Shown piece by piece: positions 17,928 to 28,075 of a stretch of 64,000 nucleotides of DNA. The translations under genes were made by a program, and so were the position numbers. Positions within the stretch are counted from its first letter, which is position 1, and every line of letters begins with the position of its first letter. Source of the DNA: Bacteroidia bacterium Ga0077558 (GTDB taxonomy: Bacteria > Bacteroidota > Bacteroidia > Chitinophagales > Chitinophagaceae); the NCBI GenBank assembly GCA_001464625.1, contig LNFJ01000151.1, positions 1-64,000 on the forward strand, in the 5' to 3' direction. The notes under the pieces are model-generated. The model did not search any database. It saw only the letters and a program-made list of their open reading frames with translations, and had not been told where the DNA came from.

Positions 17928-18263
17928 CACCAAGTGTAAGAAGACTATTACATCCCCTCTTTGGAGGGCGGGAAGTATTTAGCTTTAAAGAAATCTGAGA
18001 AAGGGTGGGTCGTATTTATATACCTAGCTGCACCTGCCTGTCGGCAGACAGGTTACTACTATAATCGTCTGTTGCGTCACACTCTTCTAGGTTTTGTAAT
18101 TTTACTGAGCATATGCGAAATTGTTACTTCATTCTCAAAATTCACATTTACTAAGTATTTTGATAATATCAAAGGAGAAGAATTTACCTTAATAAAGAAC
18201 TATTTAAGGAAAACCAAATAGTCAAGTAAAAATTTTAACTTGTTCCTTTCTAAAAAAATCTAA
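17928..18263. other. Gene-free stretch with filler repeats, AT-rich towards the OLD gene
   Basis: 336 nt without a convincing gene. It holds a CCCCTC/GAGGG filler hairpin near 17954-17968 and the palindrome at 18033-18052. From about 18060 it becomes AT-rich like the gene that follows. An 86-codon frame here is rejected because it reads straight through the palindrome. Confidence 0.6.
18033..18052. repeat. Dispersed palindromic repeat, copy 2
   Basis: CCTGCCTGTCGGCAGACAGG, a palindrome with only purine/pyrimidine transitions between arms. It marks the left side of the AT-rich OLD-nuclease segment. Confidence 0.75.
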
Positions 18264-20150
18264 ATGTTAAGTAAACTTTACTTGGATAAAAAATTGTATG
18301 AGGGTTACAATCTTTTAAATGATGAATATTGTTTAAGCGGTTTAGGGAGAGTTAATGTATTTATCGGGCAAAACAATTCAGGAAAAAGTCGATTTCTTCG
18401 AAAATTATTTGTAGATAATCATTTTGAGTTCGATCTGAAAAAGCATGCTTTTGAAAAACTAGTTAATTTAATTAGAGAAAAAAAGGTTGAGATAAGAGGA
18501 ATGTTAGATTCAGTGCATATAAATGAGGCTGGCGAAACCTTTAAGCGTATAGACCTACTTTCTAGTCAGGTAAAGAGATTTAAGATTGGAGAAGTTAAAA
18601 AAGATATTGATAAAGTTAAGGAAGTGGCTTCTTATTACTTGTCATTAACTAAATACGGGGGCTGGAGTAATCAGACAGGTTATCATTCTACAAGTTCTCC
18701 AGATAGGCTAATCCCAAACGTAAAAAAAATTGGAAGGGAATTAATGGACATGGTAGATGAATTATTCCCAACTGATTTTGATTATAAAATAGATAGGATT
18801 TATATCCCTATGCTTAAAGGGTTGAGGCCAATTCAAATTGGACCCGGAGATAAATTTGAAGATCATAACGATAATTATAAGTTAAGGACCATAAGAGATT
18901 ATTTTCAAGAAGAGAAACTTGTTGGTAATGGCGAAGAAATATTTACGGGACTAAAATTGTATGAGGATACCAAAAAACTATTACTTGGTGATAAGCTTGG
19001 TCGAGAGAGAATCAAGAAATTTGAAGAGTTTTTAAGTCAAAATTTTTTCGATAATCAAGAAATTACATTAATACCTGACATAAATAATGATGTTTTATTA
19101 ATAGGAATAGGTGAAGAAGAAAGGCCAGTTTATCAACTTGGAGATGGCATTCAGTCGGTTATAATTCTACTATATCCATTATTTTTTAGTCAAGATAAAA
19201 ATCTAATGGTATTTATTGAAGAGCCTGAGAATTCTTTGCATCCAGGAATGCAAAGAATTTTTTTAGAAACACTTATGAAGGAAGAGTTTAAAAGTTTTCA
19301 ATTTTTTATAACCACTCACTCTAACCATTTTCTTGATATTACATTGGATTTAGAGAACATTTCAATTTATACTTTTAAAAAGAATAAAGTGAAAAACTCT
19401 AATGAATTTTCATATTTAATTGAGAATACTTCAAATGACGATATAAAAGTTTTGGACTTAATTGGAGCAAGAAATGCTTCAGTTTTTTTGAGTAATTGTA
19501 CAATTTGGGTTGAGGGAATAACTGATAGGCTCTATTTAAAAACTTATCTTGACGTATATCAAAAGCATTTATGCGATACGGGAAAGCTAAAGTCAGCATA
19601 CAAGGAAGATTTTAATTATTCCTTTATTGAATATGGTGGAGGTAATTTAGTTCATTGGTCATTTACAAATGAACTTGGGTGGGAGAAGATTCAGGCTGCT
19701 CGAATTAGTTCTAAAATTTTTGTTATTGCGGATAGAGATAGTTCTGACGAAAAACCCAATTCAGCGAAAGGATTAAGACTGGCTCAGCTCAAAGAAAAGT
19801 TGGGAGAAAGATTTGAAATTGTTGGAGGAAGAGAAATTGAGAATATTCTTAGTGAACAAGTGTTAATAAAATCTATATGCATTCTTGAAGGTAAAAACTC
19901 TCCGAAATTAGAATATGACTTAAAAAAAATTAAATTTAAAAAATATCAAAACCAGAAATTGGGAAAATATATTCAGACTAATTTTACCCATCTTAATAGA
20001 AATTATGAAGCCAAAAGTGGTACTATTTATTGTAAAATGGAATTTTGTAAAGCTTCAATTTCTATAATTAAATCTATTGAAGATTTTAGCGAAGAGGCAA
20101 TGAGGGTAACTGAGAAAATGTTTCATTTTATTAAGAGTTCCAATGAATAA
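18264..20150 (+). CDS. OLD-family ATPase/TOPRIM nuclease
   Basis: A 628-residue protein with an N-terminal ABC/AAA ATPase and a C-terminal TOPRIM nuclease, the overcoming-lysogenization-defect architecture. Walker A is GQNNSGKS (35-42), the signature-like LGDGIQS 292-298, Walker B LMVFIEEP (314-321) and the H-loop THSNH around His352. TOPRIM residues are E417 (WVEGITD) and D490/D492 (IADRDSSD). OLD proteins act in phage defence, alone or with a UvrD-like helicase (Gabija); no helicase gene is adjacent. The gene is visibly more AT-rich than its neighbours, consistent with transfer. Confidence 0.85.
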   Translation: MLSKLYLDKKLYEGYNLLNDEYCLSGLGRVNVFIGQNNSGKSRFLRKLFVDNHFEFDLKKHAFEKLVNLIREKKVEIRGMLDSVHINEAGETFKRIDLLSSQVKRFKIGEVKKDIDKVKEVASYYLSLTKYGGWSNQTGYHSTSSPDRLIPNVKKIGRELMDMVDELFPTDFDYKIDRIYIPMLKGLRPIQIGPGDKFEDHNDNYKLRTIRDYFQEEKLVGNGEEIFTGLKLYEDTKKLLLGDKLGRERIKKFEEFLSQNFFDNQEITLIPDINNDVLLIGIGEEERPVYQLGDGIQSVIILLYPLFFSQDKNLMVFIEEPENSLHPGMQRIFLETLMKEEFKSFQFFITTHSNHFLDITLDLENISIYTFKKNKVKNSNEFSYLIENTSNDDIKVLDLIGARNASVFLSNCTIWVEGITDRLYLKTYLDVYQKHLCDTGKLKSAYKEDFNYSFIEYGGGNLVHWSFTNELGWEKIQAARISSKIFVIADRDSSDEKPNSAKGLRLAQLKEKLGERFEIVGGREIENILSEQVLIKSICILEGKNSPKLEYDLKKIKFKKYQNQKLGKYIQTNFTHLNRNYEAKSGTIYCKMEFCKASISIIKSIEDFSEEAMRVTEKMFHFIKSSNE

Positions 20151-20261
20151 CTTTGTTTCTTCGGTCATGAAAGGTGTTCGCTGAAAACATCATTTATCGG
20201 TGTCTCGGCCAGAAATTGATTAACACTAAGAACCCATCCACACCAAAAAAACTAAAACCCC

Positions 20262-20834
20262 ATGCGAAAAATAATCTCCTTCATGCACATATCCTTAGAC
20301 GGTTTTGTAGCAGGGCCCAACGGAGAAATGGACTGGATAAAAATTAATGATGAAATTTTTGATCATGTCGAAAAGCGAATAGGCCAGGGAGATACTGCAT
20401 TATATGGAAGAGTAACTTACCAGATGATGGAAAATTACTGGCCTACCGCAGCAGACAAGCCCAATCCTACCAAACACGACATTAACCACTCAAAGTGGTA
20501 TAGTAAAGTGCACAAAGTTGTTTTATCAAAAACAATGAAAGATGAAAGCCCGACTAACACAACTATTATTAGCGACAATCTTACCGACAGTATAAATAAA
20601 ATAAAACAAGGGGAAGGGGAGGATATCCTGCTTTTTGGTAGTCCCACAGCAACCCATGCACTCATACAGCAAAACTTAATTGACGGCTACTGGCTATTTG
20701 TAAATCCTATTATTCTTGGGCAGGGCATTCCATTGTTTACAGACATTAAAGACAAAATAAAATTAAATTTGGTAACTACCCGGCAATTTACCTGCGGGGT
20801 AACAGAGCTCAATTATTTAGTGGACAGAAAATAA
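20262..20834 (+). CDS. Dihydrofolate reductase family protein (RibD C-terminal-like)
   Basis: A 190-residue NADPH-type reductase fold. Conserved signs are MHISLDGFVAGPNGEMDW, the TALYGRVTYQMM strand-helix, and the late ILLFGSPTATHALIQQNLIDGYWLFVNPIILGQGIPLF block shared with the RibD C-terminal domain. It is too divergent to be the folate enzyme FolA, and the substrate is unknown. ATG 20262 is the natural start. Confidence 0.85.
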   Translation: MRKIISFMHISLDGFVAGPNGEMDWIKINDEIFDHVEKRIGQGDTALYGRVTYQMMENYWPTAADKPNPTKHDINHSKWYSKVHKVVLSKTMKDESPTNTTIISDNLTDSINKIKQGEGEDILLFGSPTATHALIQQNLIDGYWLFVNPIILGQGIPLFTDIKDKIKLNLVTTRQFTCGVTELNYLVDRK

Positions 20835-20880
20835 CAAACGAGCCGCAATTGTTTACGAATTCCTTAAAAATATTGTTTAT

Positions 20881-20888
20881 TATATTTG
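20881..20888 (+). promoter_or_regulatory. -7 promoter box before the TTG-start lipoprotein
   Basis: TATATTTG matches TAnnTTTG exactly and lies 15 nt before the TTG start at 20904, supporting that start. Confidence 0.55.
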
Positions 20889-20903
20889 AGTATCGCATAG
20901 AAT

Positions 20904-21566
20904 TTGAAACACTGCATTTATATATTAACCCTTATACTTTTCTATTCTTGCAACAACAATACGAGCAAGGAAAATGAGCCGGTACTAACCAACAAACCCA
21001 AGCCTAATCAAGTACCAGTTGACAGTGTGTTTACATTTCACTATCAAACAGACTTCTCTGACAAAAACATTGTCAACAAATCAGGTAACAAGGTTGATTT
21101 ACTGTTCAATGGTATAGACAATTATTTTGGGGGGCAGAAAAGTTCAATTGTGGGTTTTGGGAGTGAATGTATGGGGTGTCTACCTGTTCAAGAATTTAAT
21201 GGAGGGCTACTATTTGGGAAAAGACTTCTTATAACCTCTGATAGCATAAAGTACTATAAAAATAATTTTGATATTCCAGACAGCACTGATCAATTAAAAC
21301 TCTTCTCAGACAATGGAGAAAAAGTAAATCCCAAGTTTAATTTTCAAGACGGGCAAGGAAGCATAAATTATATTGGCATTTCTTGTAATGACGCTAACTT
21401 TTATAAAGTACGTTTAACGTTCCCATCTGGTGCTATTATGGTTGACAGTTTAATTAACGCTTCATTTTTCGAATATGACTTAGACGCAAACGGACGGAAT
21501 GAGCAATATCTAATGGGTTTAAGAAATTGCAGTCAAGAACTTGCTATTTTACGAATAAGGAAGTAA
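20904..21566 (+). CDS. Putative lipoprotein of unknown function (TTG start)
   Basis: A 220-residue protein. The only upstream start after an in-frame TAG (20898) is TTG 20904, which yields a compact lipoprotein signal with a Cys at residue 16 (ILFYSC). The mature chain begins with an Asn/Lys/Pro linker, then a beta-rich domain with paired cysteines (ECMGCLP) and an acidic segment DLDANGRNEQYL near the C-terminus. I do not recognise the family. Confidence 0.7.
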   Translation: MKHCIYILTLILFYSCNNNTSKENEPVLTNKPKPNQVPVDSVFTFHYQTDFSDKNIVNKSGNKVDLLFNGIDNYFGGQKSSIVGFGSECMGCLPVQEFNGGLLFGKRLLITSDSIKYYKNNFDIPDSTDQLKLFSDNGEKVNPKFNFQDGQGSINYIGISCNDANFYKVRLTFPSGAIMVDSLINASFFEYDLDANGRNEQYLMGLRNCSQELAILRIRK

Positions 21567-21635
21567 AAATTCACGCCTCGGTTGGTGTTTTCTTCCTCCA
21601 ACCGAATAAACAAATATCAACCATTACGCAAAGAA

Positions 21636-22136
21636 TTATTTATTTATCTGCCTCTTTTCATAAACCCCCTTTATCGTTTCTGCCGCAGCTAGAGACTGCA
21701 TCATAACGATCGGAAAATCTGCCGACATCTTTTGCCCGGCACTCGTTTTATAAAACTTCACCAGTTGTTTCAATTCTTTATAAGTAAACCGTTCACGGTA
21801 TATCCATATTACCGCATTGTCAAGCCATTTTCTTCCATCACCCGTTTGCATAAAGGCAGCAAACTTGGCAAACGCAGCAGCAGATATCTCTGCTTTTTGT
21901 TTATCCTCCTCCAATTTATAATCAATCGCTTCATTAATATTAAAGCCGCCTTTTAATTGGCGCAGTTCAATTATTTTATCCGTTACCTTATCATTCGGTA
22001 CCGCAGAAGTATCCAGTTTGTAATTTGTAACGGAGTGGTTTATTTTCTCAAATATAGAGGAGTAACTAGCCGTATCCTTTTGCGCCGAGGCCGATACACT
22101 TAAAAGAAGAATAAAAAATCCAAAGCATTTTTTCAT
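21636..22136 (-). CDS. DUF2059 domain exported protein
   Basis: A 166-residue protein with a signal peptide (ends VSASAQ, about residue 19). The C-terminal block FTYKELKQLVKFYKTSAGQKM followed by a helical tail is the DUF2059 hallmark. Members are small periplasmic proteins of unknown role. It is monocistronic, converging on the lipoprotein gene. Confidence 0.8.
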   Translation of the reverse strand: MKKCFGFFILLLSVSASAQKDTASYSSIFEKINHSVTNYKLDTSAVPNDKVTDKIIELRQLKGGFNINEAIDYKLEEDKQKAEISAAAFAKFAAFMQTGDGRKWLDNAVIWIYRERFTYKELKQLVKFYKTSAGQKMSADFPIVMMQSLAAAETIKGVYEKRQINK

Positions 22137-22345
22137 TGGTTGAATGTATTTAGAATACTGTAAAGCAGGTGATAAGTAAATTTATGCCATACAAGCCATA
22201 AATGAGGAAGGTCATATCTTATTTTCCTAAAATGGGTTTACTTTGAACGTTCTGCACCCGGAAGTATTATTGAGTCTCTAAAATCTCATAGTTTCTGTCT
22301 ATCATTAAATAACTTAAATAGATAATTATTTCGGCAAATCATCGA

Positions 22346-22353
22346 TATTTTCG
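22346..22353 (+). promoter_or_regulatory. -7-like box upstream of katG
   Basis: TATTTTCG (TAnnTTCG form), 33 nt before the katG ATG. No OxyR-type palindrome was recognised. Confidence 0.35.
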
Positions 22354-22374
22354 TTAGTAATTTTTAAAATATAA

Positions 22375-24660
<2,286 letters not shown>

Positions 24661-24682
24661 AGCATATTTTGATTATAGATTT

Positions 24683-24716
24683 AAAGGCGGCCTGTAAAGA
24701 GGTCGCCTTTTTTATT
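24683..24716. terminator. Bidirectional terminator between katG and a convergent gene
   Basis: Stem AAAGGCGGCC / GGTCGCCTTT (24683-24692, 24701-24710, one G-T pair) with an 8-nt loop, followed by a T-run. Confidence 0.8.
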
Positions 24717-25326
24717 TTTTGCAACTAAAGTCTAACCAGAGTTGATTAAGGCTTGTCCAAACAGAATGACTAAAAGGTTGTGGTGATAGTTCGTAGAAAA
24801 TAAAGGTCTTCTTATCCTCCGTGCAGGTACTAAGATGCACAATGCAATTCAACGTTATTGGTTTCAGTTGCAAGTAATCCATCATTTCGATAGTGCCGGT
24901 ATAAGTTTCCAGATCACCCTTGCTGGTTATTACTTTTTTGAAAGTAGTTGTTACCGGAATTATTTTCACCGCTGCTTTCTTTGCACTGTCTGTATTAATG
25001 TTAAACAACCCGGTGTAATAATTTTTTAAATCCTCGGCTATTGTATTCTCATCCATTTTTATTTTACCATCCAGGTGCCACAAAAAAGCATAGGACCAAT
25101 ATTCTTCACTTCTTACTTTCGCCCATCCGGGAGTAAAGCGAATATCTTCCACTCCTTTATATAAAATCTGAGGAGCAAAGCCAATGGGGATCTGAAACCG
25201 TTCAATGCCCCAATCTTTTGGTGTGGGCAAATGGTAGGGAGCTTCCCATGTATGTCCATCAAACTCTTCCTGCCCATACATGTTTAGTGATGTGATGCAG
25301 CATATAAAAAGGAGTATATTTTTCAT
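24712..25326 (-). CDS. Exported protein of unknown function
   Basis: A 204-residue protein with a signal peptide (ILLFICCITSLNMYGQ). The mature part contains HTWEAPYHLPTPKDWGIERFQIPI and EDIRFTPGWAKVRSEEYWSYAFLWHL, aromatic-rich conserved-looking blocks I cannot match to a named family. Two Cys in ITLNCIVHLSTCTEDK could form a disulphide. ATG 25326 is chosen over TTG 25332. The stop codon overlaps the shared terminator. Confidence 0.7.
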   Translation of the reverse strand: MKNILLFICCITSLNMYGQEEFDGHTWEAPYHLPTPKDWGIERFQIPIGFAPQILYKGVEDIRFTPGWAKVRSEEYWSYAFLWHLDGKIKMDENTIAEDLKNYYTGLFNINTDSAKKAAVKIIPVTTTFKKVITSKGDLETYTGTIEMMDYLQLKPITLNCIVHLSTCTEDKKTFIFYELSPQPFSHSVWTSLNQLWLDFSCKK

Positions 25327-25535
25327 TTTCAATTTTTAATTGCAGCAATTAAATTAGTTAGAATGTTTGCCTTTTCAATATAAGAAAGGATGAACGGCGC
25401 AAATTCATACCGTTGCTTTAGAGATGATCTGAGCTATTCCTACTATTTATACACAGTTGTTGAAAACCAGTAACAATTAAACGGGTTACCTTCTTTTAAC
25501 TATTGTATTAACGATATCATATAGTCATTTCCGGC

Positions 25536-25543
25536 TATTTTTG
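25536..25543 (+). promoter_or_regulatory. -7 promoter box of the CBM48-like/HhH gene
   Basis: TATTTTTG, an exact TAnnTTTG match, giving a leader of about 50 nt before ATG 25598. Confidence 0.55.
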
Positions 25544-25597
25544 CCGAAAATCCACGATTTCTTGCCTTTCTTTTTATTGTAAAACAACAAATTTATT

Positions 25598-26194
25598 ATG
25601 GCGACAAAAGTAACATTTACGCTTTCAGCGGATGTGGTTGCAGATGCAACAGAAGGTTTATTATTGGGCGAGTTCAACAATTGGGACCAGACCAATGGTA
25701 TTAGTTTGAAAAAGCAAAAGGATGGTTCTTTAAAAGCAATTGCCAGCCTGGAAGCAGGTAGAACATACCAATACCGCTATTTGCTGAGTGATGGCAGATG
25801 GGTAAATGATGACAAAGCAGCAACATTTGCGTTTGCACATGAATTTGCAGTGGAAAATTGTGTAATAACAGTACCAGCTGTGGAACCAAAAGAAGTGAAA
25901 GCAAAAAAAGCTCCAGTAAAAAAAGCTGAACCTAAAGTAACCACTGCAGATGACCTTACTAAGATTGAAGGCATTGGTAAAAAGATCAATGAGCTATTAG
26001 CTGCAGAAAATATAGTATCGTATAAAGAGTTGTCCAAACTATCTGCAAAAAAACTGAAAGCAATTTTGGAAGCAGCAGGATCTAAATTTGCTATGCATAA
26101 CCCAACATCATGGCCTAAACAAGCTAAACTGGCTGCAGCGGGCAAATGGGATGAACTGGCTACTCTGCAAAAAGAACTGATAGCAGGAAAATAA
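25598..26194 (+). CDS. CBM48/isoamylase-N-like domain fused to a helix-hairpin-helix domain
   Basis: A 198-residue cytoplasmic protein. Residues 1 to about 90 look like a glycogen-binding early-set domain (LLLGEFNNWDQTNGISLKK, YQYRYLLSDGRWVND). A Lys/Ala-rich linker (about 98-115) leads to a helix-hairpin-helix unit (DDLTKIEGIGKKINELLAAENIVSYKELS) and a short SAKKLKAILEAAG tail. The HhH normally binds nucleic acid or mediates contacts. A carbohydrate-sensing and nucleic-acid pairing is unusual and the function is unknown. Confidence 0.75.
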   Translation: MATKVTFTLSADVVADATEGLLLGEFNNWDQTNGISLKKQKDGSLKAIASLEAGRTYQYRYLLSDGRWVNDDKAATFAFAHEFAVENCVITVPAVEPKEVKAKKAPVKKAEPKVTTADDLTKIEGIGKKINELLAAENIVSYKELSKLSAKKLKAILEAAGSKFAMHNPTSWPKQAKLAAAGKWDELATLQKELIAGK

Positions 26195-26215
26195 TTTTCT
26201 TATTATATATTTTTC

Positions 26216-26250
26216 AATGTCAACCTTGGATAAATTTCAGGGTTGACATT
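26216..26250. terminator. Hairpin downstream of the CBM48-like/HhH gene
   Basis: A 10-bp perfect stem AATGTCAACC / GGTTGACATT with a 15-nt loop. The T-tract after it is weak, so termination is probable but not certain. Confidence 0.5.
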
Positions 26251-26309
26251 GTTATTCATTGTTGCCTGCTGCTTTTAATTTTTTTCTTTAGTTGTTAATT
26301 TGATCTATC

Positions 26310-26414
26310 ATGTCACTAATTCAGTTAGCTTATCTGCAAATGTGGAGCAGCGAACAGGACCCTGAATGGTGCGACGCAACGAAGCTGCTAGTAGTACAAC
26401 AGCTGGGTAAATAA
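26310..26414 (+). CDS. Possible 34-residue small protein upstream of prfB
   Basis: ATG to TAA, 34 codons, with ordinary protein-like composition (MWSSEQDPEWCDATKLLVV). It lies between the hairpin at 26216-26250 and the prfB promoter and has no recognisable domain. It could be chance. Confidence 0.2.
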   Translation: MSLIQLAYLQMWSSEQDPEWCDATKLLVVQQLGK

Positions 26415-26454
26415 CCATCTACAAATCAACTCATTTCCCAATCATCAAATCGCC

Positions 26455-26462
26455 TACCTTTG
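26455..26462 (+). promoter_or_regulatory. -7 promoter box immediately before prfB
   Basis: TACCTTTG, an exact TAnnTTTG match only 4 nt before the ATG at 26467. Transcription would begin at or next to the start codon, suggesting a nearly leaderless mRNA. Confidence 0.6.
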
Positions 26463-26466
26463 CGCC

Positions 26467-27559
26467 ATGACAATCGAAAAATTGAATGATATGCGGTCCC
26501 GCATTGCCGGGGTAAGGAGGTTTCTTTGACGTCGAAAACCGACGATATAAAATTGAAGAAGACAAGCAGCTTTCGTTAAGTCCCGGTTTTTGGGACGACA
26601 ACAAAAGGGCTACCGAAATTCTTAAAAACACCAAGGTAAATGAGTATTGGGTGAAGCTCTATGAGACGGCTGAAACGTCGGTAGAGGATTTTGCTGTACT
26701 CTTCGAATTCTGGAAGGGTGGCGATGCCACCGAAGAGGAAACGAAGGAGGCTTATGATAAAGCATTGGTGGTATTGGATGATGCGGAATTTAAGGCTACT
26801 CTTAATGAACCTGAAGATGAACTGAATGGTGTATTACAAATTAATTCAGGTGCTGGTGGTACTGAAAGCCAGGACTGGGCAGAAATGCTGGCCCGTATGT
26901 ACCGCATGTATGGCGAAAAGCAGGGCTGGAAAGTAACCGAACTAGATTGGCAATGGGGTGATGGTGCTGGAATAAAAACCTGTACGCTGCAATTTGACGG
27001 GCCTTTTGCCTATGGCTTTTTAAAAGCAGAGAGTGGTGTACACCGCCTGGTTCGTATTTCACCCTTTGATAGTAATGCAAGGCGACATACATCTTTTGTA
27101 AGTGTGTATGCATACCCGTTAGTGGACGACACGATCAATATTGAAATAAATCCCGCAGATGTAAAAATGGAAACATCACGCAGTGGTGGTGCCGGTGGAC
27201 AGAATGTAAACAAAGTAGAAACGAAAGTACAGTTAACGCATATTCCAACTGGTATCGTAGTGGTTTGTCAGCAGGATAGAAGTCAGTTAGGCAATAGAGA
27301 ACTGGCGATGCAGATGCTGAAAAGCCGTTTGTATGAAATGGAATTACAAAAACGTAATGCATTAAAAGATGCTACGAATGCGAAGAAGAAAAAGATAGAG
27401 TGGGGCAGCCAGATACGTTCGTATGTTTTTCATCCGTATAAAATGATCAAAGATCATCGTACTGATTTTGAAGTAGGAAACGTAGGGCCGGTGATGGATG
27501 GAGAGTTGGATGGATTTATTAAGGCGTATTTGATGAGTGAAAAGGAAACGGAGGGATAA
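26467..27559 (+). CDS. prfB: Peptide chain release factor 2, with programmed +1 frameshift
   Basis: Two frames are joined: 26467-26526, then 26528-27559, giving 363 residues. The first frame meets an in-frame TGA (26527-26529) after the Leu codon CTT. An internal AGGAGG (26515-26520) sits 3 nt before the CTT, the classic geometry for ribosome slippage. RF2 releases peptides at UGA and UAA, so the shift is autoregulatory. The GGQ motif ([14 protein letters not shown]) is intact, and domain I and the SPF-like region are normal. The second-frame ATG at 26651 is internal. Confidence 0.95.
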
Positions 27560-27593
27560 TTTGGAAATGTGGTGATGTGCTGATTTGGAAATG
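27559..27593. repeat. Short direct repeat after prfB
   Basis: ATTTGGAAATG occurs twice (27559-27569 and 27583-27593). It is related, in reverse complement, to the CCAAAT words flanking the next gene. Confidence 0.5.
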
Positions 27594-27646
27594 AGAGTTT
27601 GAAAGGAATTTGATTATTAAAATTTTTATTTTCGTAATCGATAATT

Positions 27647-27669
27647 ATCAAATTGTCAAATCTCCAAAT
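27647..27669 (+). repeat. Direct repeat, left copy, flanking the IVP gene
   Basis: A 23-nt sequence containing TCAAATCTCCAAAT, matching 28044-28066 at 22 of 23 positions. Confidence 0.8.
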
Positions 27670-27677
27670 CACTCTCC

Positions 27678-28037
27678 ATGCAAGGAAACAAAGAAAAGAA
27701 CCTGATTGTAGATCTTACTTTTGATTTTGCATTAAAGATTATTAAATATACAGGGCTGCTTGAAAAAGATAGGAAGTTTGTGTTGGCAACTCAGTTACTT
27801 AAATCGGGAACAAGTATTGGTGCAAATGTGAGAGAAGCACAGAATGCAGAAAGCAAACCTGATTTTATACATAAAATGAAAATAGCGGCTAAAGAAGCTG
27901 ATGAAACCGAATATTGGCTATTGCTTTGTGATAAGACAGATGGATACCCGGATTGTAAAGAATTAATTGAGGATTGTGCTTCGATAATCAGGGTGCTATC
28001 AAAAATAATAGCTTCTTCGAAAAACAAGACTAATTAA
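27678..28037 (+). CDS. Four-helix bundle protein (23S rRNA intervening-sequence protein family)
   Basis: A 119-residue all-helical protein of the IVP/S23 family, recognised by LIVDLTFDFALKIIKY, LATQLLKSGTSIGANVREAQNAESKPDFIHKMKIAAKEADETEYWL. These small proteins form a four-helix bundle and are scattered among Bacteroidota genomes; their role is unclear. Here the gene is tightly bounded by 23-nt direct repeats and lies between prfB and pruA, so it looks like an inserted cassette. Confidence 0.88.
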   Translation: MQGNKEKNLIVDLTFDFALKIIKYTGLLEKDRKFVLATQLLKSGTSIGANVREAQNAESKPDFIHKMKIAAKEADETEYWLLLCDKTDGYPDCKELIEDCASIIRVLSKIIASSKNKTN

Positions 28038-28043
28038 CTCATC

Positions 28044-28066
28044 ATCAAATTATCAAATCTCCAAAT
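28044..28066 (+). repeat. Direct repeat, right copy, flanking the IVP gene
   Basis: Begins 7 nt after the IVP stop codon and ends 9 nt before the pruA ATG. See the left copy at 27647-27669. Confidence 0.8.
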
Positions 28067-28075
28067 TTTTACATC

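Noticed and set aside
17961-18221. An 86-codon frame before the OLD gene.
   Set aside because: It translates a filler hairpin and the dispersed palindrome, and has no protein-like conservation visible.
18264-20150. A Gabija defence system.
   Set aside because: Gabija needs a UvrD-like helicase gene next to the OLD nuclease; the neighbours are a TonB receptor and a RibD-like reductase.
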